Origin: an uncultured Actinomycetes bacterium
GTDB taxonomy: Bacteria; Actinomycetota; Acidimicrobiia; Acidimicrobiales; RAAP-2
Assembly: GCA_903825035.1 (NCBI GenBank)
Contig: CAIJYV010000034.1
Location: 1-64,000 of the forward strand
DNA length: 64,000 nucleotides
Direction of reading: 5' to 3'
Below are positions 9,273 to 18,531 of this stretch, piece after piece (within the stretch, counting starts at the first letter, position 1; the number at the start of each line of letters is the position of its first letter). The notes under the pieces are model-generated. The model saw only the letters and a list, made by a program, of their open reading frames with translations, did no database searches and was not told the origin of the DNA. A program made the position numbers and the translations under genes.

Positions 9273-11702
9273 TTAACGACGACGTGGACGTCCGCCGCCG
9301 CGACGAGCGTCACCGCCACCGAAAGATGGTCCGCCAGGACCGAGGTCGCCGATTTCGTCAGCGAGTTCAGCCTCAAAGCTTGCTTCGAAGGAGTTCGCGC
9401 GACTTGAATCGTTGCGACGCTCACCTCGCTCTTCGCGGCGCTCTGGTCGCTCGGAACGCTCTTCGCGGCGCTCGGAACGCTCTTCGCGCTCTGAACCACC
9501 TTCGGATTCTGGGAAGTCGCCGACGAGGGAAAGTGAAACCTTGCCCTGCGGGTCGATGTCGTCGACCTTCACTTCGATGGCTTGGCCCAACTCCAGGACG
9601 TCTTCCACCTGTCCAATTCGCTTTCCACCATTAAGTGGAGAGAGCTTGGAAATGTGTAGCAACCCGTCTCGGCCAGGCAAGATTGAAACAAACGCACCAA
9701 ACTTCGCGATGTTCACAACTCGACCTTGGTAGACAGCCCCAACTTCAGCGGTCGGTGGGTCCAAGATCAGGGCGATTCGACGACGAGCCTCTTCTACGGC
9801 ACGGCCGTCCTTGGCTCCGATTGTTACGGTACCAACGACACCATCATCGTCAACAGTGATCTCTGCACCGGTCTCTTGCTGGAGAGTGTTAATAACCTTG
9901 CCCTTTGGCCCGATAACCTCACCAATCTTGTCGATTGGAATCTCCAGGGAAACAATCTTTGGTGCCACCGCGGCGACTTCGCTACGGGGCTCTGGGATCG
10001 TGTCGGTAATGACCTTCAAGATTGCCAAGCGAGCTTCCTTGGCCTGAAGCAGCGCTCCGGCCAATACATCAGCGGGCAATCCATCAATCTTGGTGTCAAG
10101 CTGCAGGGCCGTTACGGCATCTGCGGTACCAGCCACCTTGAAGTCCATGTCACCGAATGCATCTTCGGCTCCGAGGATGTCGGTCAAGGTGACGTACTTG
10201 CCTTCTTCGTAAACGAGTCCCATGGCAATTCCAGCTACAGGCGCCTTAAGAGGTACACCAGCAGCCATCAGTGACAAGGTCGAACCACAGACCGAAGCCA
10301 TTGAGGTTGAACCGTTGGACTGCATGACGTCCGAGACGACACGCAAGGTGTACGCAAAGTCCTCTTCGCTGGGCAGAACGGGGACGAGGGCGCGCTCAGC
10401 GAGCATTCCGTGTCCAACTTCGCGACGCTTAGGCGCTCCCACACGACCGGTTTCACCAGTTGAGTATGGAGGGAAGTTGTAGTGGTGCATGTACCGACGG
10501 AACTCATCAGGGGTGATGGTGTCGATTTGCTGCTTCATGCGTGGCATGCCCAGGGTCGTAACGTTAACCACCTGAGTTTCTCCGCGCTGGAAGAGCGCCG
10601 AACCGTGAGTCATTGGGAATAGGTCCAAAGCCGCCGAAAGCGGACGGATGTCGGTAATTCCACGCCCGTCGATTCGCATTCCCTCTTCAACAATGCGCGC
10701 ACGCACAATTTTCTTGGTTAGTGACTTGACGGCAGCCTTGATTTCGCTAATTCGATCGGCGAACTCGGATTCGAGCTCGGCGATGATTTCCTTCGTAGCG
10801 GCATCGAGGGCGGCAGCACGCTCAGCCTTGACGGTGTGGCTATTAGCGGCAGTAACCTTGGCCTTGCCAACGGCTACCACGCGCTCCATGACATCGTCCT
10901 GATACTCGCTGAAGGTGTTGAACTCAATGGGCTCAATAGCGCCACGAGAAGCAACGAAGTTCTTAACGAGTTCGCGCTGCAAGTTGATTGCTTCGCGGAT
11001 CCAGAGCTTGGACTTTTCGAGTCCTTGAGCTAGAACCTCTTCAGTGACCTTCGGGGCGCCATCGGCGTACTTCTCGAAGGAACCTTCAGTTCCACCAGCT
11101 TCAACCATCATGATGGCGATGTCGGTTTCGACCGAATCGGACAACGCACGGCCCGCTACCACGAGTTCAAAGACTGAGTCATCGCCCTCTTGGAAGGTGG
11201 GGTGTGCAATCCACTCGCCATCGGTGGTGAATGCCAAACGAACGGCACCAATTGGTCCGTCGAAGGGAATGCCCGAGAGCATCAAAGCGGCTGAAGCCGC
11301 GTTGATAGCGAGAATGTCGTGCGGGTTTTCCTGGTCCGCACTGAAAACGGTCCCCACAACCTGAACTTCGTTGCGGAATCCCTTCGGGAAAGAAGGACGC
11401 AATGGTCGGTCAATGAGACGACAGATCAAAATCGCTTGGTCCGAAAGCTTGCCTTCACGACGGAAGAATGATCCGGGAATTTTTCCCGCTGCGTAGGCGC
11501 GCTCTTCAATGTCCACGGTAAGTGGGAAGAAGTCGGTGCCTTCGCGAACGTTGCGGTTTGCAGCAACGGTTGCGAGCAACATTGTGTCACCGATTCGAGC
11601 AAGGACTGCTCCGTCGGCGAGTTGTGCGAGGTGACCAGCCTCAAACGTTATGGTCTTGTCGGTGCCCGTGATTGGGCTACTTACGCGAATCGCGTCAGTC
11701 AT
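9273..11702 (-). CDS. pnp: polyribonucleotide nucleotidyltransferase (PNPase)
   Basis: 809 aa; two RNase PH domains, KH and S1 domains; Arg/Glu-rich C-terminal repeats. Confidence 0.97.
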   Translation of the reverse strand: MTDAIRVSSPITGTDKTITFEAGHLAQLADGAVLARIGDTMLLATVAANRNVREGTDFFPLTVDIEERAYAAGKIPGSFFRREGKLSDQAILICRLIDRPLRPSFPKGFRNEVQVVGTVFSADQENPHDILAINAASAALMLSGIPFDGPIGAVRLAFTTDGEWIAHPTFQEGDDSVFELVVAGRALSDSVETDIAIMMVEAGGTEGSFEKYADGAPKVTEEVLAQGLEKSKLWIREAINLQRELVKNFVASRGAIEPIEFNTFSEYQDDVMERVVAVGKAKVTAANSHTVKAERAAALDAATKEIIAELESEFADRISEIKAAVKSLTKKIVRARIVEEGMRIDGRGITDIRPLSAALDLFPMTHGSALFQRGETQVVNVTTLGMPRMKQQIDTITPDEFRRYMHHYNFPPYSTGETGRVGAPKRREVGHGMLAERALVPVLPSEEDFAYTLRVVSDVMQSNGSTSMASVCGSTLSLMAAGVPLKAPVAGIAMGLVYEEGKYVTLTDILGAEDAFGDMDFKVAGTADAVTALQLDTKIDGLPADVLAGALLQAKEARLAILKVITDTIPEPRSEVAAVAPKIVSLEIPIDKIGEVIGPKGKVINTLQQETGAEITVDDDGVVGTVTIGAKDGRAVEEARRRIALILDPPTAEVGAVYQGRVVNIAKFGAFVSILPGRDGLLHISKLSPLNGGKRIGQVEDVLELGQAIEVKVDDIDPQGKVSLSLVGDFPESEGGSEREERSERREERSERPERREERGERRNDSSRANSFEASFEAELADEIGDLGPGGPSFGGGDARRGGGRPRRR

Positions 11703-11833
11703 GGATGTACTCCTTATGTGGTGTGTAACATTCCGCCCGGATCCCAGTGGGCAATCTTCGTGGTACGAAAATTCTCCACTGGCTCCGAAGAAAACGGAAG
11801 TGTTACGCGGCGTCGATTTTCGACGCAGCTCGG

Positions 11834-12091
11834 CTAGCGACGAATGCCGAGACGACCAATCAAGGTGCGATACTGCTCCACGTTGCCCTTCTGCACGTAA
11901 TCGAGCAGACGGCGGCGTTGACCAATGAGCTTCATGAGTCCGCGGCGGGTGTGGTGATCACCCTTGTGCATCTTCAAGTGCTCAGTGAGGTGGCTGATCC
12001 GCTCGGTTAACAGCGCGATCTGGACTTCGGACGAGCCGGTGTCTGTCTCGTGTGCGCGGTATTCGGAGATGATCTGCTGCTTCTCAGTCAT
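11834..12091 (-). CDS. rpsO: 30S ribosomal protein S15
   Basis: [32 protein letters not shown]...[21 protein letters not shown]. Confidence 0.98.
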   Translation of the reverse strand: MTEKQQIISEYRAHETDTGSSEVQIALLTERISHLTEHLKMHKGDHHTRRGLMKLIGQRRRLLDYVQKGNVEQYRTLIGRLGIRR

Positions 12092-12174
12092 AAAGGTATA
12101 GCCTCAATAATCGGGTGTCCCGTTGCAAGCCGCCAACGTGACGACCCACACGATCAGCGTCGCTGACCGAACTT

Positions 12175-13131
12175 CTACCCTAGCAGGATTTCGCCGAACG
12201 GGGCAAAGTTTTTGAATATCTGGCGAGATTGCTGGACATCGGTGGTGATTTGGGTGATGAGGGCCTCCAGCGAGTCATATTTTTCCTGCCCTCGCAGGCG
12301 TTCAATGAAGGCCACGTCGAGGTATTGACCGTAGAGGTCGCCATCAAAATCGGTCAAGTGGTCTTCAACCAATACGGCCCCGTTCTCGTAAAACTGAGGA
12401 CGCGTGCCAACCGAAATTGCCGAAGGGAGCCATTCTCCATTGATTCGAGTGGCTCCGGCGTACACGCCATCACCGGGCACGACTTGGTGAGCATCGATCA
12501 GTAGGTTGGCCGTGGGAAATCCAAGCTCTCGACCCCGCTTATCTCCTTCGACCACTAGACCACGAATCTGCCAACACCGACCCAAAACGTTCTGGCAACC
12601 TTCGACGTTTCCCTCTCGCAGGAACTTACGAGCGAGAGTGGAAGAAAACCGCCCCTCCACTCCTTCGCCATAGGCAGAGCAGGCTATGACGGTAAAACCC
12701 CAGCGCTCCCCCGCCTCGCGCAAGGTCTCGACCGTGCCCGAGCGATTTCGCCCAAAACAGAAGTCCTCGCCGACCACGACAACCTCCGCGCCCAGCTGTT
12801 CGACCAGCACCTCTTCAATGAACTCCTCGGCACTTTGATTCGCCCGCTGATCATCAAAGGTCACGACTCGCGCTTGGTCTAGGTCGTGCTTTGCGAGTTG
12901 CTCGAGGCGCTGATCAACAGTTTGCAGCAACTTAAAGTCTCGATTAGGCGAGAGGACGTTGGCGGGGTGAGGGTCGAAGGTTAAAACAGTGGTGGCGCAA
13001 CCGTTGGCGTTGTCGAACAAAGTGGCCAAAACAACTTCATGCCCGCGGTGCAGTCCATCAAAAACCCCAATGGCCACCGCCGAGGGCCGCTGAATTTTGC
13101 TCAGGTCGCTGGTGTCGGTAAAAACGAGCAT
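12175..13131 (-). CDS. ribF: bifunctional riboflavin kinase/FAD synthetase
   Basis: 318 aa; GVFDGLHRGH, TFDPHPANVL, ELGFPTANL motifs. Confidence 0.95.
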   Translation of the reverse strand: MLVFTDTSDLSKIQRPSAVAIGVFDGLHRGHEVVLATLFDNANGCATTVLTFDPHPANVLSPNRDFKLLQTVDQRLEQLAKHDLDQARVVTFDDQRANQSAEEFIEEVLVEQLGAEVVVVGEDFCFGRNRSGTVETLREAGERWGFTVIACSAYGEGVEGRFSSTLARKFLREGNVEGCQNVLGRCWQIRGLVVEGDKRGRELGFPTANLLIDAHQVVPGDGVYAGATRINGEWLPSAISVGTRPQFYENGAVLVEDHLTDFDGDLYGQYLDVAFIERLRGQEKYDSLEALITQITTDVQQSRQIFKNFAPFGEILLG

Positions 13132-13140
13132 GTTCTTAAT

Positions 13141-14040
13141 TTACTGTTCAGACCCGTGAGCGCCATCCAAGACAATCTCAGGCTTCCATAAATCCTTACT
13201 TCGCCGAAGCACCGCGACAAAGTCTCCCGATTCGCTATAAACCGCGATTTCATACTCCTCACCAGGAACCTCTCGGGCGAGACGCTGGCCCATGCGGACC
13301 CTCAAAATTTCTGGATCCGTGAGGGTAATGCCCACGAGACCAGTCATGAAAGCCTTTGGCGGAGACAGGACTTCCTGTCCATTCTCAATACATTCACCTA
13401 ATTGATCGAGTGTGAGTGCGTCCGACACATCGTGGGGACCGCTGGCGACTCGACGAAGCACGATCAAATGACCCAACGTATTGAGTTGCTCTGCTAAGTC
13501 TGCGAGCAGAACTCGCACGTAAGTGCCAGGAGAGACTTCGACTGAAAAGTCCCATTCGGTCGGGTCCGAAGTGGGCGTGAGTGAAAAATGAAAGATTTCG
13601 ATTGAGCGAGGCTCTCGCTCAACTTCAATACCTTGACGAGCGAGTGAGTGGAGCCGTTGACCTCCCTGACGAATCGCCGAGACCATAGGTGGAATCTGCG
13701 ATTGAGCACCGAGAAATCGTTGAGCCACCTGGTTGACCTCAACGTGCGTCAGGAGCGGAACCTCTGCACATTCAACCACCGCTCCATCGGCGTCGAGCGA
13801 GTCGGTGGCAACGCCGAACTTGACTCGTCCGGTGTATGTCTTTCTCTCGCCGGTGGCGAATCGAAGGAGCCGAGTTGCAGTACCCACCCCCAAAACCAAT
13901 AGGCCCGTGGCCATCGGGTCGAGCGTTCCGGCGTGTCCAACCGCTCGCTCATTCAGCAACTTTCGAACTCGAGCCACCACATCGTGACTCGTGACTCCCT
14001 GAGCCTTATCAATAAGGAGTAATCCGCTACTCTTCGTCAT
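13141..14040 (-). CDS. truB: tRNA pseudouridine(55) synthase
   Basis: MTKSSGLLLIDKAQGVTSHDVV...GHAGTLDPMATGLL; ATG at 14040 preferred over 14085. Confidence 0.95.
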   Translation of the reverse strand: MTKSSGLLLIDKAQGVTSHDVVARVRKLLNERAVGHAGTLDPMATGLLVLGVGTATRLLRFATGERKTYTGRVKFGVATDSLDADGAVVECAEVPLLTHVEVNQVAQRFLGAQSQIPPMVSAIRQGGQRLHSLARQGIEVEREPRSIEIFHFSLTPTSDPTEWDFSVEVSPGTYVRVLLADLAEQLNTLGHLIVLRRVASGPHDVSDALTLDQLGECIENGQEVLSPPKAFMTGLVGITLTDPEILRVRMGQRLAREVPGEEYEIAVYSESGDFVAVLRRSKDLWKPEIVLDGAHGSEQ

Positions 14041-14389
14041 GATGTGAACGGCGGAGCACCTCTTCCACGGCGTCTCCGGCCGCAATAGCCGGGTCGGCCA
14101 TAAACGAAAGTTTCGGTGTCCGCTTCATTCGAGTTTGGGCGTTAACCGAACCCTGAATCTGAGCGCGGCGTTCGTCGAGCGCCTCTTTGGTTTCGTCGTC
14201 GAGCGAGTCGAGAAACACTATGGCTGCGCGCAAGTCTTCTGTCGTTTCGACGCCGGTGACTGTTACGAAACCAATCCGATCATCAGTATCGGCCAGGCGA
14301 ACGAGCTCTTCGGAGATAATCTGGCGAAGAGTTTCGTTCAACCGTGCCGAACGAGGATATGGGTGATGATTGGCCTTATCGCGGGCCAT
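14027..14389 (-). CDS. rbfA: 30S ribosome-binding factor
   Basis: 120 aa; RSARLNETLRQIISEELVRLADTDDRIGFVTVTGVETTEDLR. Confidence 0.93.
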   Translation of the reverse strand: MARDKANHHPYPRSARLNETLRQIISEELVRLADTDDRIGFVTVTGVETTEDLRAAIVFLDSLDDETKEALDERRAQIQGSVNAQTRMKRTPKLSFMADPAIAAGDAVEEVLRRSHHDEE

Positions 14390-14392
14390 GAC

Positions 14393-17080
14393 CTAAGCCG
14401 TTCTTGGGATTTCGCGCTCTTCGAAGGTTTCGATGATGTCGCCGGGCTTCAAGTCTTGGTAATCAGAGAGACCGATTCCACATTCGAAGCCAGTGGCTAC
14501 TTCACGAGCGTCATCCTTGAAGCGGCGCAGACTGGTGATCGAGCCCTTCCAGATAATCGCACCATCACGCAAGAATCGAACCTTGGACCCACGAGTGATG
14601 ACACCGTCGCGCACGAAGCATCCAGCGATCGCCCCAATCTTTGGCACGCGGAAGATTTCACGAACTTCCGCTTCACCAGTAACAACCTCTTCGTAAACCG
14701 GGGCGAGCATGCCAAGCATGGCCGCCTCGATCTCTTCAATAAGTTTGTAGATGATTTCGTAAGTTCTAATCTGAACGCCTTCAGCCTCAGCCAATTCACG
14801 GCTGCGCTTGTCGGGACGAACATTGAATCCAATGATGGTCGCGTTTGAGGCCTTAGCTAGCTGCACGTCATTTTCGGTCACTCCACCAACGCCACGGTGG
14901 ACAATGGCGAGCTTGACGTCATCGCGCTCTAACTTGCGTAGTGACTCGCTCACCGCTTCGAGCGAACCCTGCACGTCAGCTTTAAGAACAACATTGAGCG
15001 TGGCTGATTCGCCACGTTGAATCTGTTCGAAAAGGTCTTCCAGACGGGTTCCTGCGTTAGCGGCGGGCATCTGAGAGGTAACTCGCGCACGGTGGGCACG
15101 AGCTTCCGCCAAGGTACGAGCATGACCAAGGTCTCGTGCTACGCGCATCTCGTCACCGGCAAATGGCGGTTCGGAGAATCCGAGAATCTGAACGGGGGTC
15201 GAAGGGCCAGCCGACTTGATCTGCTTGCCCTGGTCGTTAATGAGCGCCTTGACCTTTCCGTACGCCGGACCGGCCACGACGATGTCTCCGACACTGAGTA
15301 GTCCCTGTTGGACCATAACGGTGGCGACCGGACCACGTCCGGGTTCAAGGTTCGCTTCGAGAACTGTACCCACGGCACGCCCACTGAGGCGAGCGGTGAG
15401 TTCTGAGATTTCGGCGACGAGCAAGACTTGCTCTAGCAGGTTGTCAATACCCGTACCCTGCAGCGCGGAGATTTCCACCACGATGGTGTCGCCTCCCCAC
15501 TTTTCCGGCACGAGACCGTGCTCAGAGAGCTGTTGTAGCACTCGGTCGGGGTTGGCGTCCGGCTTGTCCATCTTGTTAACCGCAACGATGATTGGCACGT
15601 TGGAGGCCTTCGCGTGATTAATCGCCTCGATGGTCTGAGGCATCACTCCGTCGTCAGCGGCCACTACCAAGATGACAATGTCAGTTACTTGAGCTCCGCG
15701 CATACGCATAGCGGTAAAGGCTTCGTGACCTGGAGTGTCCAAGAACGCAATGGTCTTGCCATTCCAATTCACCTGATACGCACCAATGTGCTGAGTGATT
15801 CCACCGGCTTCGCCCGCAACAACATTGGTTTTACGAATTCGGTCCAAGACCGTGGTCTTACCGTGGTCGACGTGACCCATAACAGTTACCACTGGTGGGC
15901 GAGGTTCGACTGGTAACTCATCATCGTTGTCATCTTCATCGAAGTACTTAGCCATGAGTTCAGCTTCGTGTTGCTCTCCGGCGTCCACCAAGCGAACGTC
16001 CGCACCAACTTCAGCGGCATACAGTTCGATCATGTCGTCGGTCAAAGTCTGAACGGCCGTGACCATCTCGCCTTGCAAGAACAAGAAGCGCACTATGTCA
16101 GCGGCACTGCGGTTCAACTTTGGACCAACGTCTTTCGCCGTTGAGCCGCGCTCGATAATGATTTCGCCATCTGGAACTGGAGCCGAAGAGGGCTGCCAGG
16201 TGGTCATCTGAGTTGGCTCGAGCTCTTCTACATTGCGGCGACGACGTGCAGTCTTCTTGCGCTGTGATCCACGTGGACCGCCTGGGGCTCCACCACCGGG
16301 ACGACCAGCGGGACGTCCGCCAGCTGCGGGTGCGCCACCGGCACCGGCGGGACCGCCAGTTCGAGGAGCGCTAAAACCTGGCCGCGCGCCACCGGGACGA
16401 GGTGGACCGCCGGGACGAGGTGCGCCACCGGGACGAGGTCCGCCTTGACCAGGACGACCTGGAGCGGTACCGGGTACTGGGCGACGGGCACCGGGGGGCG
16501 GCGGAATTGGGCGACCAGTCGGAGACATGGGGCGACCGGGGGGCGGTGGAATTGGGCGGCCCGTCGGCGACATTGGCTGCGCTGGACCTCCGGCCTCACC
16601 TGGGCGTTGAGTTGGGCGAATCGTTTGTGGGCCGCCTGGGGCTGGCGTGCGCGGTGCCACTGGCTTAGTCGGGGCGGTGCGCGAGCGAACTCCCTTTGGC
16701 GCTTCGGGGGCAGCGGCCTCTACCGATGGGGTCGGTGCTGCAGGGGCCTCTTCAACCGGGGCGGCAACGGGTGCTGGCGCTGCTTCGACTTTTTCAGTCA
16801 CGACGGGTGTCGGGGTTTGCGTCGGGGCCGCCGTAGTGGCCTTGACTGCCTTAGCGGCCTTGACTGGCTTGGGCTCTTCTGGTTGTACTTCACGACGCAA
16901 TCCCTCGGCGTCCACCTTGCGACGGATGCGGTCGGCTTGAGCGTCCTCAATAGAGGCCGACGGTGAGCTTGCACCAATGTGCAGCGTCACGGCTAGCTCT
17001 AGAACCTCTTTGCTCGTGAGCCCTAGCTCTTTAGAGAGCTCGTGAACCCGGATCTTCTTTGCCAAAACTTTCCTTTTCAA
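14393..17080 (-). CDS. infB: translation initiation factor IF-2
   Basis: 895 aa; VMGHVDHGKTTVLDRIR, DTPGHEAFTAMRMRGA; Pro/Gly-rich N-terminal linker. Confidence 0.97.
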   Translation of the reverse strand: MKRKVLAKKIRVHELSKELGLTSKEVLELAVTLHIGASSPSASIEDAQADRIRRKVDAEGLRREVQPEEPKPVKAAKAVKATTAAPTQTPTPVVTEKVEAAPAPVAAPVEEAPAAPTPSVEAAAPEAPKGVRSRTAPTKPVAPRTPAPGGPQTIRPTQRPGEAGGPAQPMSPTGRPIPPPPGRPMSPTGRPIPPPPGARRPVPGTAPGRPGQGGPRPGGAPRPGGPPRPGGARPGFSAPRTGGPAGAGGAPAAGGRPAGRPGGGAPGGPRGSQRKKTARRRRNVEELEPTQMTTWQPSSAPVPDGEIIIERGSTAKDVGPKLNRSAADIVRFLFLQGEMVTAVQTLTDDMIELYAAEVGADVRLVDAGEQHEAELMAKYFDEDDNDDELPVEPRPPVVTVMGHVDHGKTTVLDRIRKTNVVAGEAGGITQHIGAYQVNWNGKTIAFLDTPGHEAFTAMRMRGAQVTDIVILVVAADDGVMPQTIEAINHAKASNVPIIVAVNKMDKPDANPDRVLQQLSEHGLVPEKWGGDTIVVEISALQGTGIDNLLEQVLLVAEISELTARLSGRAVGTVLEANLEPGRGPVATVMVQQGLLSVGDIVVAGPAYGKVKALINDQGKQIKSAGPSTPVQILGFSEPPFAGDEMRVARDLGHARTLAEARAHRARVTSQMPAANAGTRLEDLFEQIQRGESATLNVVLKADVQGSLEAVSESLRKLERDDVKLAIVHRGVGGVTENDVQLAKASNATIIGFNVRPDKRSRELAEAEGVQIRTYEIIYKLIEEIEAAMLGMLAPVYEEVVTGEAEVREIFRVPKIGAIAGCFVRDGVITRGSKVRFLRDGAIIWKGSITSLRRFKDDAREVATGFECGIGLSDYQDLKPGDIIETFEEREIPRTA
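16387..16443. repeat. approx. 18-bp tandem repeat coding PGG-rich linker of IF-2
   Basis: ccaccgggacgaggtgg / accgccgggacgaggtgc / gccaccgggacgaggtcc. Confidence 0.7.
16484..16573. repeat. two 45-bp repeats coding MSPTGRPIPPPPGRP in IF-2
   Basis: Near-identical 45-bp units, ...GGGGGGCGGxGGAATTGGGCGxCCxGTCGGxGACAT; protein reads MSPTGRPIPPPPGRPMSPTGRPIPPPPG. Confidence 0.8.
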
Positions 17081-17117
17081 CCCACTTACGTGGATACAAC
17101 GTTCAATTATCCCACAA

Positions 17118-17366
17118 CTACTGGTGGAATTTCACCAGCAACTCTTGCACTGCAGCGAGGTCACTTGCGTGCACCTCGCTCTTTAGAGCACGCGCAATGT
17201 GATGTACGCCGAGTTGCCCTTGGCACTCGCCGACTCCACAGAGCCATACTCCTCGTCCTACGCCGCGTCCGACCTGCCACGCACCCTGCGCGCCACGTCC
17301 GACTCGAAGCAAGTCCGAGTCCGCACGTCGCGTGTGACACACGACGCACGTCCGTTCCGGGCTTAT
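17118..17366 (-). CDS. YlxR (DUF448)-like protein with apparent non-canonical start (ATA) or frameshifted N-terminus
   Basis: Reading frame gives (I)SPERTCVVCHTRRADSDLLRVGRGAQGAWQVGRGVGRGVWLCGVGECQGQLGVHHIARALKSEVHASDLAAVQELLVKFHQ. RTCVVC, GRGVWLC and ARALK match the YlxR pattern, and the position between nusA and infB is canonical. The ORF track only shows the 17342 GTG fragment, which lacks RTCVV. Confidence 0.75.
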   Translation of the reverse strand: MSPERTCVVCHTRRADSDLLRVGRGAQGAWQVGRGVGRGVWLCGVGECQGQLGVHHIARALKSEVHASDLAAVQELLVKFHQ

Positions 17367-18529
17367 GCTTCGCCCTCCACGGCAAGCTCGACATCGGCTT
17401 CCGCCTCTGCCTCTTCTACTACGACCTCGAGAACTTCGGCTTCATTTCCTTCGGCGTCGGTCACGACAGTGTCAACGACAACTTCGCCCTCAGCCTCGGC
17501 GACGACTTCGTCAACTACAACATCACCGTCGGTCCAGACCTCTTCGACGATTTCGTCGTTTTCATTGTCGGAGCGAATGTCAATTCGCCAGCCGGTTAAA
17601 CGAGCGGCGAGGCGTGCGTTCTGCCCTTCCTTGCCAATGGCGAGCGACAATTGCTGGTCGTGAACCATAACGGTGGCGCTGCCCTCTTCGTGATTCAAAA
17701 TCACTTCGCGAACTCGCGCGGGCTGCAAGGCAGCTTCGATGAACTGAGCGGGGTCATCCGAGTAAGGAACCACATCAATACGCTCGACGTTTAGTTCATT
17801 AGTGATGTTGCGCACCCGTGAACCACGAGATCCAACGCAGGCTCCGACGGGGTCGACCATTTGGTCATTAGAAGCCACGGCAATCTTGGTGCGGTGACCG
17901 GGTTCGCGCGCGATGGCCTTGATCTCGACGATGCCTGAAGCGATCTCCGGTACTTCAATTTCAAAGAGCTTCGCGATCAGGGCGGGGTGGGTGCGAGAAA
18001 CCACGATTTGAGGGCCCTTATTGGTCTTTCGAACCTCAACAATGTAGACCTTGAGCCGTGAACCAGCCGGGTTGCGCGATGACTCGCCGACGATCTGCTC
18101 GGTCTGGGGCAGCAACGCTTCGACCCGACCAAGATCCAACAAGGTGTAGCGGTCGTCCTTTTGCTGAACGGTTCCAGAGACAATGTCTCCTTCACGGTTA
18201 GCGAACTCTTCGTACATTTGACGACGCTGAATGTCGCGAATTAGCTGCATCAACACTTGCTTCGCAGTTTGGGCGGCGATTCGACCAAAGTCTTCTGGTG
18301 TCGCGTCCCATTCGCGAATGACGTTTCCGTCCAGGTCGAGCTCGAGACCCCAAACCTTGATTTCGCCACTCTCAGGGTTAATTTCAACTTCCGCGTCTTC
18401 GGCAGAGTCGGGACGGCGCTTGTACGCGGCCAGCAACGCGTTAGCGAGCGCGACAAGGAGCTCGCCCTCATCAATGTTCTGATCGCGTGCAATCTGTCCG
18501 AGTGCCTCTAGAAATTCAAAGTTCGCCAT
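17363..18529 (-). CDS. nusA: transcription termination/antitermination protein NusA
   Basis: 388 aa; S1 and KH domains (GACVGSRGSRVRNITNEL), IGKEGQNARLAARLTGWRIDI; acidic C-terminal tail. Confidence 0.96.
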   Translation of the reverse strand: MANFEFLEALGQIARDQNIDEGELLVALANALLAAYKRRPDSAEDAEVEINPESGEIKVWGLELDLDGNVIREWDATPEDFGRIAAQTAKQVLMQLIRDIQRRQMYEEFANREGDIVSGTVQQKDDRYTLLDLGRVEALLPQTEQIVGESSRNPAGSRLKVYIVEVRKTNKGPQIVVSRTHPALIAKLFEIEVPEIASGIVEIKAIAREPGHRTKIAVASNDQMVDPVGACVGSRGSRVRNITNELNVERIDVVPYSDDPAQFIEAALQPARVREVILNHEEGSATVMVHDQQLSLAIGKEGQNARLAARLTGWRIDIRSDNENDEIVEEVWTDGDVVVDEVVAEAEGEVVVDTVVTDAEGNEAEVLEVVVEEAEAEADVELAVEGEA

Positions 18530-18531
18530 GT

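Noticed and set aside
9412-9732. Plus-strand ORFs opposite the pnp tail
   Set aside because: Shadow ORFs caused by Arg/Glu repeat codons; pnp frame is unambiguous.
16228-16966. Long ORFs on both strands opposite infB (e.g. 16445-16966 +, 16228-16599 -)
   Set aside because: Low-complexity shadow ORFs of the GC-rich Pro/Gly repeats; no independent domain signal.
17199-17670. Plus-strand ORFs antisense to the nusA tail (S/T- or R-rich)
   Set aside because: Translation of the complement of the repetitive Val/Glu-coding tail; composition artefact.
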